Shown here: positions 1-5,654 of the stretch, one piece after another
Numbering within the stretch: the stretch's first letter is position 1
Layout of the letters: the number at the start of each line of letters is the position of its first letter
Assembly: GCA_028705705.1 (NCBI GenBank)
Contig: JAQWCZ010000144.1
Span: 1-5,654 of the forward strand
Length of the DNA: 5,654 nucleotides
Source of the DNA: Paludibacter sp.
GTDB lineage: Bacteria; Bacteroidota; Bacteroidia; Bacteroidales; Paludibacteraceae
Direction of reading: 5' to 3'
Notes under the pieces: generated by a model
Databases searched by the model: none
Told to the model about the DNA's origin: nothing
What the model saw: the letters and a program-made list of their open reading frames with translations, nothing else
Made by a program: the position numbers and the translations under genes

Positions 1-174
1 GAGTCCTCCATTTCCACCAACTGCAAAAACAGTATTGTTATCGGCAAAAGAAACACCAAATAATGGCCGGTCTGTCACACCCGTTCCTACACGCGTCCAG
101 TTTTGTGCAACCATTCCCTGAACAGGGATAAGAAGCATTAATAATGCAAAAATTAGTAATTTTAGTGATTTCAT
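1..174 (-). CDS. Secreted YCF48/BNR-like repeat protein, N-terminal fragment
   Basis: Only the first 58 codons are present; the gene runs off the left edge of the window. Translation starts MKSLKLLIFALLMLLIPVQG and continues MVAQNWTRVGTGV. The basic start, the long Leu/Ile/Met stretch (about residues 4-18) and the 'VAQ' around residues 22-24 make a Sec signal peptide, so the product is exported. After it, residues of the form 'PLFGVSFADNNTVFAVGGNGG' (about 37-57) resemble the first blade of YCF48-like or BNR-type beta-propellers, where a 'GVSF-D-N-FAVG-NG' pattern recurs. In Bacteroidota such proteins are usually annotated as photosystem II stability factor-like or sialidase/sortilin-like, without proven function. 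It follows the esterase gene by 38 bases on the same strand and probably ends or continues the operon. A propeller glycosidase such as GH74 is an alternative. The family call rests on one repeat, so it is tentative; the reading frame itself is solid. Confidence 0.6.
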   Translation of the reverse strand, partial: MKSLKLLIFALLMLLIPVQGMVAQNWTRVGTGVTDRPLFGVSFADNNTVFAVGGNGGL

Positions 175-212
175 ACTTAAAAAATTTAATTGTTAGTATT
201 AGAGAGTTTATC

Positions 213-1505
213 TTATTTTTTAATCAAATTCACCCACCATTTCCATGAATTGTTCCATTGCTCAGAAAATGCATAATGAGCAGTCTCGGGAACCAACATG
301 ATAGTTTTGGGAGCAGTAACTACATTATAGGCAGAAAACATCGAAGTCGGCGGGCAAACCATGTCGTTATAACCAAAAGAGAAGAAAGCCGGTGTTGTAA
401 GCTTACGGGCAAAATTCACCACATCATAATACTGTGTATTTTTCGCTTTCAATTCACGTAATGAAGCGGGTTCGTTGGTATCGCTGAAAATTGCCGGCCA
501 ACCACTGGCTCTGCCATGTAACACACCAGTCAGGTCGCATAATGCCGGAAAGACAGCAATGACACCTTTTACTCTTTTATCCAGCGCACCGGTCACAATA
601 GACAATGCACCTCCCTGACTGCCTCCCTGCACGACTAAGTTTTCTCCATCAAATTCAGGCAGACTGAAAATAACATCCACGGCTTTCACACATCCGAGAT
701 AAACCCTTTTGTAATAAACCTTATCCCTGTTCTCCCATCCGATATACTGATAGTTGAATAGCGCCCCTTTGCCCAAATTCTCATACACATAATTTTCCAT
801 CGTTACCGGAATACCGTGGATACCTAAATCCAGTGTAATACACCCGTTTTCTGCTCCCGGGACATGACCGGCATAAGGACGAATACCGGCTCCAGGCACA
901 CGCAATAAAGCCGGATATTTACCTGATTTTTTGGGCATGCAAAGAATTCCATACATTTTGCCGCCTTCATGATAGTTCTGGAAATCTATTTCATAGACAT
1001 TAACTTTAGAAGTACATCTTTCAGGCAATAAACGCATGTTTAAATTAAGTGGTAAACGGGCATTGTACTGAATGGCATTTTTCCAAAACTGATCGAAATC
1101 GACCGGCAATTGGGTGGTAGGGACAATCTTCTCCGGCTCAAAACCTGCCGTCGCACGACCCTCATATTCTTTTCCATCCAAAGATGCATACACAATGCAG
1201 CGAAGGAAACCCGGGACTTTCATGGTGCCTGCATTAATCTGCATCTTACCATCTTTCAAAACAACCGTATCTTTTTTAAATGCCGGCATCATGTCATAGG
1301 ACAACTCATAACGCAGTTGCACGTTTTCCATCGGAAGACGGTTCTTTGTCACCTGTACATTGAATTTTACTTTTTCTCCTGTTTGATAATTCCAGCCAGC
1401 ATTCTCCGGAGCTATCTGAACCATCACCAGTTGCTCGGGTAACTGTGCTACACCTAACAACGAAGTGAAAAGAATCAGGATGAGTAAATTTAATCCTTTT
1501 TTCAT
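213..1505 (-). CDS. Secreted CE7/AXE1-type carbohydrate acetyl esterase
   Basis: A 430-residue alpha/beta-hydrolase expected to remove O-acetyl groups from plant polysaccharide or oligosaccharides (acetylxylan esterase/cephalosporin-C deacetylase family, CE7). Residues 1-20 are a Sec signal peptide ending 'LLGVAQ', so it is periplasmic or secreted. Residues about 25-125 form an extra beta-rich N-terminal domain that the roughly 320-residue bacterial CE7 enzymes lack; the AXE1 domain follows from about 130. The nucleophile is S296 in GGSQGG (294-299), the likely acid is D381 in 'YNDMVCPP', and the likely base is H410 in 'PETAHYAF'. The 'D-VCPP-S-F-AYN' block is typical of the family. Oddly, the canonical RGQ motif appears to be replaced by 'LGIHGIP' (227-233), and the C-terminal 'HE' by 'HY'. 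The start at 1505 is chosen because it gives the signal peptide. It lies 10 bases after the GH130 gene, so the two are very likely co-transcribed. The family assignment is firm; the acetylated substrate (mannan, xylan or other) is inferred from context. Confidence 0.86.
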   Translation of the reverse strand: MKKGLNLLILILFTSLLGVAQLPEQLVMVQIAPENAGWNYQTGEKVKFNVQVTKNRLPMENVQLRYELSYDMMPAFKKDTVVLKDGKMQINAGTMKVPGFLRCIVYASLDGKEYEGRATAGFEPEKIVPTTQLPVDFDQFWKNAIQYNARLPLNLNMRLLPERCTSKVNVYEIDFQNYHEGGKMYGILCMPKKSGKYPALLRVPGAGIRPYAGHVPGAENGCITLDLGIHGIPVTMENYVYENLGKGALFNYQYIGWENRDKVYYKRVYLGCVKAVDVIFSLPEFDGENLVVQGGSQGGALSIVTGALDKRVKGVIAVFPALCDLTGVLHGRASGWPAIFSDTNEPASLRELKAKNTQYYDVVNFARKLTTPAFFSFGYNDMVCPPTSMFSAYNVVTAPKTIMLVPETAHYAFSEQWNNSWKWWVNLIKK

Positions 1506-1515
1506 CTTGTTAATT

Positions 1516-2715
1516 TTATTGATTACTAATTTCGTTTGCCGGTAGCATAGACTTCTTCAAAACTTCTTTGTTATTATCGATTAGTTTCACAATAGTTTCA
1601 ACTGAAGTAGCAGACCGGAGTCCATCTTCAGGGGTGTTAAAACAATAGTCCACCAATTTATCAATCGTAGACGTTGCCACGTGCATGCGTGTATCGGAAG
1701 AAGCATAATAAATGAAAACTGTTCCATCCTCATCAGCTATCCATCCGTTGGAGAATAATACATTCGACACATCGCCCACACGTTCTTCACCTTCCGGCGC
1801 CATGAAGTATCCGGCTGGAGAAGCAATTAGTTTAGTCGGATCTTCGAGCGAAGTCATGTATAAATAAAGGACATAGCGAAGTCCGGCTGCACAATTTCTT
1901 ACACCATGAGCCAAATGCAACCATCCTTTAGGCGTTTTTAACGGGTGCGGACCTTCTCCGTTTTTCAGTTCTTTGATAGTATGATACTGACGGTGTTCAA
2001 TTATTTCTTCATCTTTGACTACAGCATTACAAACATCATCTACCAATGCCCAACCAATACCACCTCCATTTCCGGTATCAATAAAGCCATCTTGTGGTCT
2101 GGTATAGAAAGCATATTTCCCATTTACAAACTCGGGATGTAACACCACATTACGTTGCTGACTCGGTGTTTTAATATCAGGGAGGCGTTCCCAATTTTTC
2201 AGATCCTTTGTTCTGGCAATTCCTGCCGAAGCAATAGCCGATGACAAGTCACCTTTGGGAGCATCCGGGTCTTTTCGTTCGGTACAGAAAACGCCGTAGA
2301 TCCATCCATCTTCATGGGCGGTTAGTCGCATATCATATACGTTAACATCAGGATTTTCACCTTCCGGCATCACCAACGGATAGTCCCAAAAACGGAAATT
2401 ATCGATGCCATTCGGACTCTCAGCCACTGCAAAAAATGATTTTCGGTCGGCTCCTTCCACACGTACCACCAACACGTATTTGTTCCCCCATTTAATCGCT
2501 CCTGAGTTCATTACCGCATTCACCTGAATCCGCTCCATCATGTACCGGTTGGTATTCGGATTCACATCATAACGCCAGTTGAACGGAACATGTCCAGCCG
2601 TCAGAACCGGATATTTGTAGCGGTTAAATACGCCATTACTTTTACTTATCATCTCATTTTTACGTGATAACAACCTCTCCTGCTCTTCGATGATATGCAA
2701 TATTTCTTTATTCAT
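1516..2715 (-). CDS. GH130 4-O-beta-D-mannosyl-D-glucose phosphorylase
   Basis: A 399-residue cytoplasmic enzyme without signal peptide, expected to catalyse Man-beta-1,4-Glc + phosphate to alpha-mannose 1-phosphate + glucose. It has the blocks of GH130 subfamily 1: '[20 protein letters not shown]' (84-103), '[14 protein letters not shown]' (125-138), '[10 protein letters not shown]' (187-196), '[10 protein letters not shown]' (206-215), '[20 protein letters not shown]' (255-274) and '[14 protein letters not shown]' (336-349). These match, from memory, the B. fragilis mannosylglucose phosphorylase very closely, including the N-terminal helix 'LLSRKNE', which supports the start at 2715. D128 in 'VYDMR' is the position of the family's proton donor. 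Length is close to the roughly 390 residues usual for the subfamily; the last ten or so residues are a small extra tail. It lies 30 bases after the GH140-like gene and 10 before the esterase. As the only intracellular member, it marks the final catabolic step. Alternative: a phosphorylase for longer beta-1,4-mannosides, as in GH130 subfamily 2, which the sequence fits less well. Confidence 0.93.
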   Translation of the reverse strand: MNKEILHIIEEQERLLSRKNEMISKSNGVFNRYKYPVLTAGHVPFNWRYDVNPNTNRYMMERIQVNAVMNSGAIKWGNKYVLVVRVEGADRKSFFAVAESPNGIDNFRFWDYPLVMPEGENPDVNVYDMRLTAHEDGWIYGVFCTERKDPDAPKGDLSSAIASAGIARTKDLKNWERLPDIKTPSQQRNVVLHPEFVNGKYAFYTRPQDGFIDTGNGGGIGWALVDDVCNAVVKDEEIIEHRQYHTIKELKNGEGPHPLKTPKGWLHLAHGVRNCAAGLRYVLYLYMTSLEDPTKLIASPAGYFMAPEGEERVGDVSNVLFSNGWIADEDGTVFIYYASSDTRMHVATSTIDKLVDYCFNTPEDGLRSATSVETIVKLIDNNKEVLKKSMLPANEISNQ

Positions 2716-2745
2716 ACAGTATCTTAATTGTGTGTATATTTGTCT

Positions 2746-4122
2746 TTATTTAATTTTCTCAATAATTAAAATCCAATCATTTCCTTTTCCACTTGTGGAA
2801 GGCTTTGCTATAAAATTACCTTCAGATTTTGTTCTTTTGATGTTGGTTTTTTCTCCGTTTCGTGGGTTGAACCACCATAATTTAACTTGTTTTGCTCCCT
2901 CTATCTTTTCTAATGAAACCGTCGTTTCCAGTCCTGTCGGGATATAGACTAATGCATAATCTTTTCCCGTGGTAGCTACCACTTTGTGTTCATTATCATC
3001 ATTTTTACTGATGATAACCGACTGATCCGGAACGCGACTCAAATAATCGAAAGATTCCAGCAGACTTCGGGCATACTGAATAGCGTATGAACCCGGCAGG
3101 TCAATCGCTTCTTTCCAGTTACGCCGCGCATCACACATGGGTTTATGACCTTCCTCATAAAACTGCCAAATGCTGTTACATCCATAGGTATAGCCAAATC
3201 CACCTGAAAAAAGACTCCAGTATAGTGACTGTCTTACGTCCGCATCATCAAACCATCCATTTTCAGGTTTAAATCCGATGGGGATATCCTCATACCTGGG
3301 TTCGGCATCCATGCAGGGCTTAACCGGTGTAAGCAGGTAATCCTTCACCAGCAATCGCTTGTAAATGGCATAATCCGTTTGTGCATGACTGGTCTGGCAG
3401 ATATTAAAATCGCACCATTCCGAAGTATGAAACCATTCTGATGAAGACCTTTCACCCTGAGGATGGAAAGTCATCAAATGATTTTGATCTTCCGATTTAA
3501 TTCCCCTTGCCAGGGCATCCCATATTTCAAAACTTTTTCCGTCGGCTGAACGGTCTCCACCATTCATCCAGATGATATTCGGAAAATCCTTGTATCGATG
3601 ACCTAAATATTTTCCATATAGATAGGCGTTTTCTGCATTGAAAATTTCAGGTCCGGTTCCCCATTTTTTCTCCACTTTATCGCCCCAGGTAGGTACAAGT
3701 GCGATGTACAAACCCTGTTTTTCAGCCATTCTTACAACCTCATCAATCCACTCAAACCATTCCTCGTTGGGTGTTTCAGGGTTATCATTCAATAAGGGAG
3801 TCACACCATACCTGTTTGGGGTTTGCAATCCATCGAGTTCAGCCAGTATTACCGCCTGAATAACGGTAAAGCCTTTCTCCGCACGATTTTGAAAGTAAAA
3901 CTCAATTTCTTCCCGGGTTAACCGGTGAAAAAGCTGCCAGGCTGTATCAGCAAAGAAAGAAAAAGGAGTTCCGTCCTGATGAACTAAAAATCTTCCGTTA
4001 TCAGCAACCTGCAACCTTCCTCTTGAGAAGTCAACATGCTGTTCTTTAGCTTTTTGAACACAGGACACTCCTGCAAAAAGAGACAAAAAGACCACCATTA
4101 TCATTGCTGATACCTGTTTCAT
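2746..4122 (-). CDS. DUF4038/GH140-like lipoprotein glycoside hydrolase
   Basis: A 458-residue putative glycosidase attached to a membrane by lipid. Residues 1-20 are a hydrophobic signal peptide and 'FAGVSC' (16-21) is a plausible lipobox with C21 as the lipidated cysteine. Residues about 35-350 are a (beta/alpha)8 domain of the DUF4038 type: 'FSFFADTAWQLFHRLTREE' (54-72), 'GFTVIQAV' (84-91) and 'NIIWMNGGD' (182-190). Candidate catalytic acids are D190 in 'NGGD' and E274 in 'DAEPRYE', the positions occupied by the Asp/Glu pair of GH140. Residues about 362-456 form the small C-terminal beta domain often labelled 'collagen-binding domain of a collagenase' ('LVYIPTG' 391-397, 'WWFNPRNGE' 416-424). 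The best characterised GH140 enzyme is an apiosidase acting on rhamnogalacturonan II; most DUF4038 proteins have no known substrate. Its position between the GH5 and GH130 genes (32- and 30-base gaps) points to a glucan or mannan target instead. Fold confidence is high, specificity low. Confidence 0.84.
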   Translation of the reverse strand: MKQVSAMIMVVFLSLFAGVSCVQKAKEQHVDFSRGRLQVADNGRFLVHQDGTPFSFFADTAWQLFHRLTREEIEFYFQNRAEKGFTVIQAVILAELDGLQTPNRYGVTPLLNDNPETPNEEWFEWIDEVVRMAEKQGLYIALVPTWGDKVEKKWGTGPEIFNAENAYLYGKYLGHRYKDFPNIIWMNGGDRSADGKSFEIWDALARGIKSEDQNHLMTFHPQGERSSSEWFHTSEWCDFNICQTSHAQTDYAIYKRLLVKDYLLTPVKPCMDAEPRYEDIPIGFKPENGWFDDADVRQSLYWSLFSGGFGYTYGCNSIWQFYEEGHKPMCDARRNWKEAIDLPGSYAIQYARSLLESFDYLSRVPDQSVIISKNDDNEHKVVATTGKDYALVYIPTGLETTVSLEKIEGAKQVKLWWFNPRNGEKTNIKRTKSEGNFIAKPSTSGKGNDWILIIEKIK

Positions 4123-4154
4123 ACTCGTTTAATTTTCAGATGCTGATAGCTGGA

Positions 4155-5189
4155 TTACTTTGTCCAGAGGTATTTTTCTACAACTTTCATTTGTGGTCTT
4201 TCCTCTCCGTTTATTGGCTGAATCGCCATGAAGTTTTTACCCCACCAGGGTCCTGCAGCCCAATAAGTTCCGTTGATTCCATTATCCTGCAGGTAAGCCA
4301 GAAAATTATCGAGACAAACCAGCCAACGTTCATCTTTATCAGGCACCCCATATTCGCCGATAAAACCCCTGAAATTATTTTCACGCAGCCACTCAATAAA
4401 AGGTTGAACGCGTTCAATGCCTTTGTATGGGTTGGCTTTTTCTTCTTCGTAACTCTTTTTATAGGTTCCTGATGCATCTTCATCGAAATATACATGCGCT
4501 TCAAAAATCAGATTATCAGCAGGATCGAACAAATACTTCAGGTTATCACCGTATTGCATCCAGCGTTCTGCCGAACTCCAGCTATCTCCACCCACCACAA
4601 TCGAATTTTTTGTATCATACTTGCGGATAGCCAGGATAGACGCTTGTGCTATTTTAGCCCACGGCATACTATCCAGCATATTATTAGGTTCATTCATCAA
4701 GCCATATCCCCAGATGTTTTTGTATCCGCAGAACTCTTTCGCAATTTTTCCCCACAAATCGGCCAGATGTTCCGGTTTTAATCCGCCCTCTCCAATAATG
4801 TAGCGGGTTTCTCCCAGGTATCTCCTACCATAGTTATGTAAATCGAATAACACGAGGATGTCACGTTTGGCTGCCTCATCAACGACATACTTCAATCGTT
4901 TCAGTTCATCTTTTACCAGATCTCCATAAAGTTCATGCTGAATCCGATCCCATTTAAACGGCAAACGAATCAACCTGAAACCTTTGGATTTCACATAATC
5001 CAGGTTAGCTGCTGTCGGGTAGGTATAATCCTTGTTATACACTCCGGGGAAATTTTTCCCAAAATCAGCGCCAGCCATGTTCAAACCAAATGGCTGAGGA
5101 TCATTCATCACTTTTGAAAAATTCTGAGCATATAATCCTGAAACCATCAGAACTGCTACTAAAAACAATATCAATACTTTTTTACCCAT
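4155..5189 (-). CDS. Secreted GH5 endo-beta-1,4-glucanase-like enzyme
   Basis: A 344-residue single-domain GH5 clan A glycosidase that should hydrolyse internal beta-1,4 bonds of a glucan or glucomannan with retention. Residues 1-21 are a Sec signal peptide ending 'GLYAQ', so it is exported; there is no lipobox. The (beta/alpha)8 barrel shows the invariant GH5 residues in order: R75 in 'FRLIRLP', H118 and N119 in 'DLHNYG', N166-E167 in 'GLMNEPN' (acid/base), H232 and Y234 in 'EAHVYFD', E279 in 'IGEYG' (nucleophile) and W310 in 'GTYWAAGPWWG'. The opening 'GLNMAGADFG', the 'YFDEDASGTY' loop and the 'TYWAAGPWWG' ending resemble subfamily 5 endoglucanases more than the GH5_7 or GH5_8 mannanases; this is pattern recognition, not a computed placement. 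No carbohydrate-binding module is present. It lies 43 bases after a paralogue and 32 bases before the GH140-like gene. With a mannosylglucose phosphorylase downstream, glucomannan is a sensible substrate. Confidence 0.9.
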   Translation of the reverse strand: MGKKVLILFLVAVLMVSGLYAQNFSKVMNDPQPFGLNMAGADFGKNFPGVYNKDYTYPTAANLDYVKSKGFRLIRLPFKWDRIQHELYGDLVKDELKRLKYVVDEAAKRDILVLFDLHNYGRRYLGETRYIIGEGGLKPEHLADLWGKIAKEFCGYKNIWGYGLMNEPNNMLDSMPWAKIAQASILAIRKYDTKNSIVVGGDSWSSAERWMQYGDNLKYLFDPADNLIFEAHVYFDEDASGTYKKSYEEEKANPYKGIERVQPFIEWLRENNFRGFIGEYGVPDKDERWLVCLDNFLAYLQDNGINGTYWAAGPWWGKNFMAIQPINGEERPQMKVVEKYLWTK

Positions 5190-5232
5190 TATAAAACTAT
5201 TTTTTCAGTTTGTAGCTCAATTTTTCGGTTTC

Positions 5233-5654
5233 TTACTTAGGATCTGTTACTGTATATTTCTCCAACGCAGCCATTTGCGGTCGGTCTTTGGTGTAGTTTT
5301 CAGATGGCTGAACAGCCAGTCGATAGCCCCCCCAGCGAGGACCTGCCGACCAATAGGTCCCCGGCACACCATTATCTCTCAGGTAAATCAACATATTTTC
5401 AAGCACAGTATTCCATCTCGGATCATCATCAGGAATACCATATTCTCCCACCATCCCTTTTTTGTTGTATTTTCTCAACCATTCCACAAAAGGTTTCATC
5501 CTGTTTACACCCGTTTGTGGGGTTGCTTCTTCCGCTTCGTAGGTTGATGGTACAAAAACACCGTTTACATAACTACCATAAGAACCAGATGTATTTTTAT
5601 CAAAATAAATGTGAGCCTGATAAATCAGTTTGTCTGAAGGATCAACCAGATTTC
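5233..5654 (-). CDS. Second GH5 enzyme, C-terminal fragment (paralogue of the next gene)
   Basis: The open frame enters from the right edge, so the 5' end, signal peptide and acid/base Glu lie outside; 139 C-terminal residues remain. The frame is open well upstream of the internal Met at 5499, which is therefore not the start: 'KLIYQAHIYFDKNTSGSYG' is clear GH5 sequence before it and holds the substrate-binding His/Tyr pair. The nucleophile is the Glu in 'MVGEYGIP' (codon 5443-5445), and the conserved Trp is in 'GTYWSAGP'. It aligns throughout with the downstream GH5 protein, roughly half the residues being identical by eye. Differences are about nine extra residues in the loop after 'SGSY' (around 5545-5577), a few extra residues before 'RPQM', and Arg in place of the first Trp of 'GPWWG' (codon 5335-5337). 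A tandem duplication with divergence is the simplest reading. It probably cuts the same polymer with a different product profile or side-chain tolerance. Being the first gene seen, it does not show where the operon starts. Confidence 0.9.
   Translation of the reverse strand, partial: NLVDPSDKLIYQAHIYFDKNTSGSYGSYVNGVFVPSTYEAEEATPQTGVNRMKPFVEWLRKYNKKGMVGEYGIPDDDPRWNTVLENMLIYLRDNGVPGTYWSAGPRWGGYRLAVQPSENYTKDRPQMAALEKYTVTDPK

Larger units (their letters stand above)
1..5654 (-). other. Probable single polysaccharide-degradation operon (partial)
   Basis: Six consecutive genes share one strand with gaps of 43, 32, 30, 10 and 38 bases and no overlap. None of the gaps holds a GC-rich hairpin followed by a T-run, or a good match to the Bacteroidota promoter (TTTG, about 19 bases, TAnnTTTG), so one transcript is expected. 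The set is five glycan-active enzymes plus one repeat protein. At least five products carry, or by paralogy should carry, an export signal, and only the phosphorylase is cytoplasmic. SusC/SusD pairs, a sugar transporter, a mannobiose epimerase and a regulator (hybrid two-component, ECF sigma or AraC type) are not in the window and would be expected outside it. Operon structure is inferred from spacing. Confidence 0.75.

Noticed and set aside
1110..1442. 110-codon open frame on the plus strand opposite the esterase gene
   Set aside because: Antisense shadow of a well supported CE7 coding region; its translation is low-complexity and shows no family motif. The other plus-strand open frames (for example 4104-4472, 4494-4781, 5275-5547) were rejected for the same reason.
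2650..2715. Alternative GH130 start at the internal Met22
   Set aside because: The residues before it ('[11 protein letters not shown]') match the N-terminal helix known from GH130 subfamily 1, so the upstream Met is the better start.
4136..4146. TCAG-ATG-CTGA inverted repeat in the gap between the GH5 and GH140-like genes
   Set aside because: A four-base stem with a three-base loop and no following T-run is expected by chance.
4211..4504. 97-codon open frame on the minus strand inside the GH5 gene
   Set aside because: It lies in another frame within the complete GH5 gene, has no recognisable domain, and its composition looks like out-of-frame GH5 sequence.
5194..5211. Short inverted repeat AAACT...AGTTT just upstream of the GH5 start codon
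   Set aside because: A five-base AT-rich stem with an eight-base loop is too weak to call a terminator or translational control element.
5190..5232. Possible Bacteroidota promoter (TAGTTTTA at 5199-5192 with ATTG about 18 bases upstream) before the complete GH5 gene
   Set aside because: Each box has a mismatch, and the -7-like box ends three bases before the ATG, so transcription would start at or inside the start codon. Chance in AT-rich sequence is likelier.
5327..5333. Run of seven C (seven G on the coding strand) inside the upstream GH5 gene, considered as a phase-variable tract
   Set aside because: The frame is intact through it and it encodes conserved 'WGG'. Seven bases is short for phase variation; a sequencing slip is also not indicated because the alignment to the paralogue continues on both sides.

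Overview
The window reads as a piece of a polysaccharide utilization locus from a Bacteroidota chromosome (probably Bacteroidales or a relative). The clues are AT-rich intergenic gaps without clear Shine-Dalgarno sequences, secreted carbohydrate-active enzymes with short signal peptides ending around 'AQ', a Bacteroidota-type lipoprotein, and a GH130 protein that closely resembles, from memory, the Bacteroides fragilis mannosylglucose phosphorylase. No taxonomic marker gene is present, so the placement rests on protein character only.

All six genes lie on the minus strand, head to tail, with gaps of only 10 to 43 bases. Transcription runs from right to left. In that order they are: the C-terminal part of a GH5 glycosidase (5654-5233, cut by the window edge); a complete, secreted GH5 endoglucanase-like enzyme (5189-4155); a DUF4038/GH140-like lipoprotein glycosidase (4122-2746); a cytoplasmic GH130 4-O-beta-D-mannosyl-D-glucose phosphorylase (2715-1516); a secreted CE7/AXE1-type carbohydrate esterase (1505-213); and the N-terminus of a secreted YCF48/BNR-like repeat protein (174-1, cut by the window edge). 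The window is almost entirely coding. No stretch over 43 bases lacks a gene, and I saw no RNA gene, mobile element, CRISPR array, convincing promoter or terminator.

A coherent, inferred role is degradation of an acetylated beta-1,4-linked hemicellulose containing both mannose and glucose, with glucomannan the best guess. The GH5 pair would cut the backbone outside the cytoplasm and the CE7 esterase would remove acetyl groups. The released Man-beta-1,4-Glc would be imported by a transporter not in this window. The GH130 enzyme would then phosphorolyse it to mannose 1-phosphate and glucose. The DUF4038/GH140-like lipoprotein and the YCF48-like protein do not fit the textbook version of this pathway and are the least explained parts. 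Individual families are known. What merits a second look is the combination, the divergent CE7 motifs and the tandem GH5 duplication; I do not see a wholly new kind of system.
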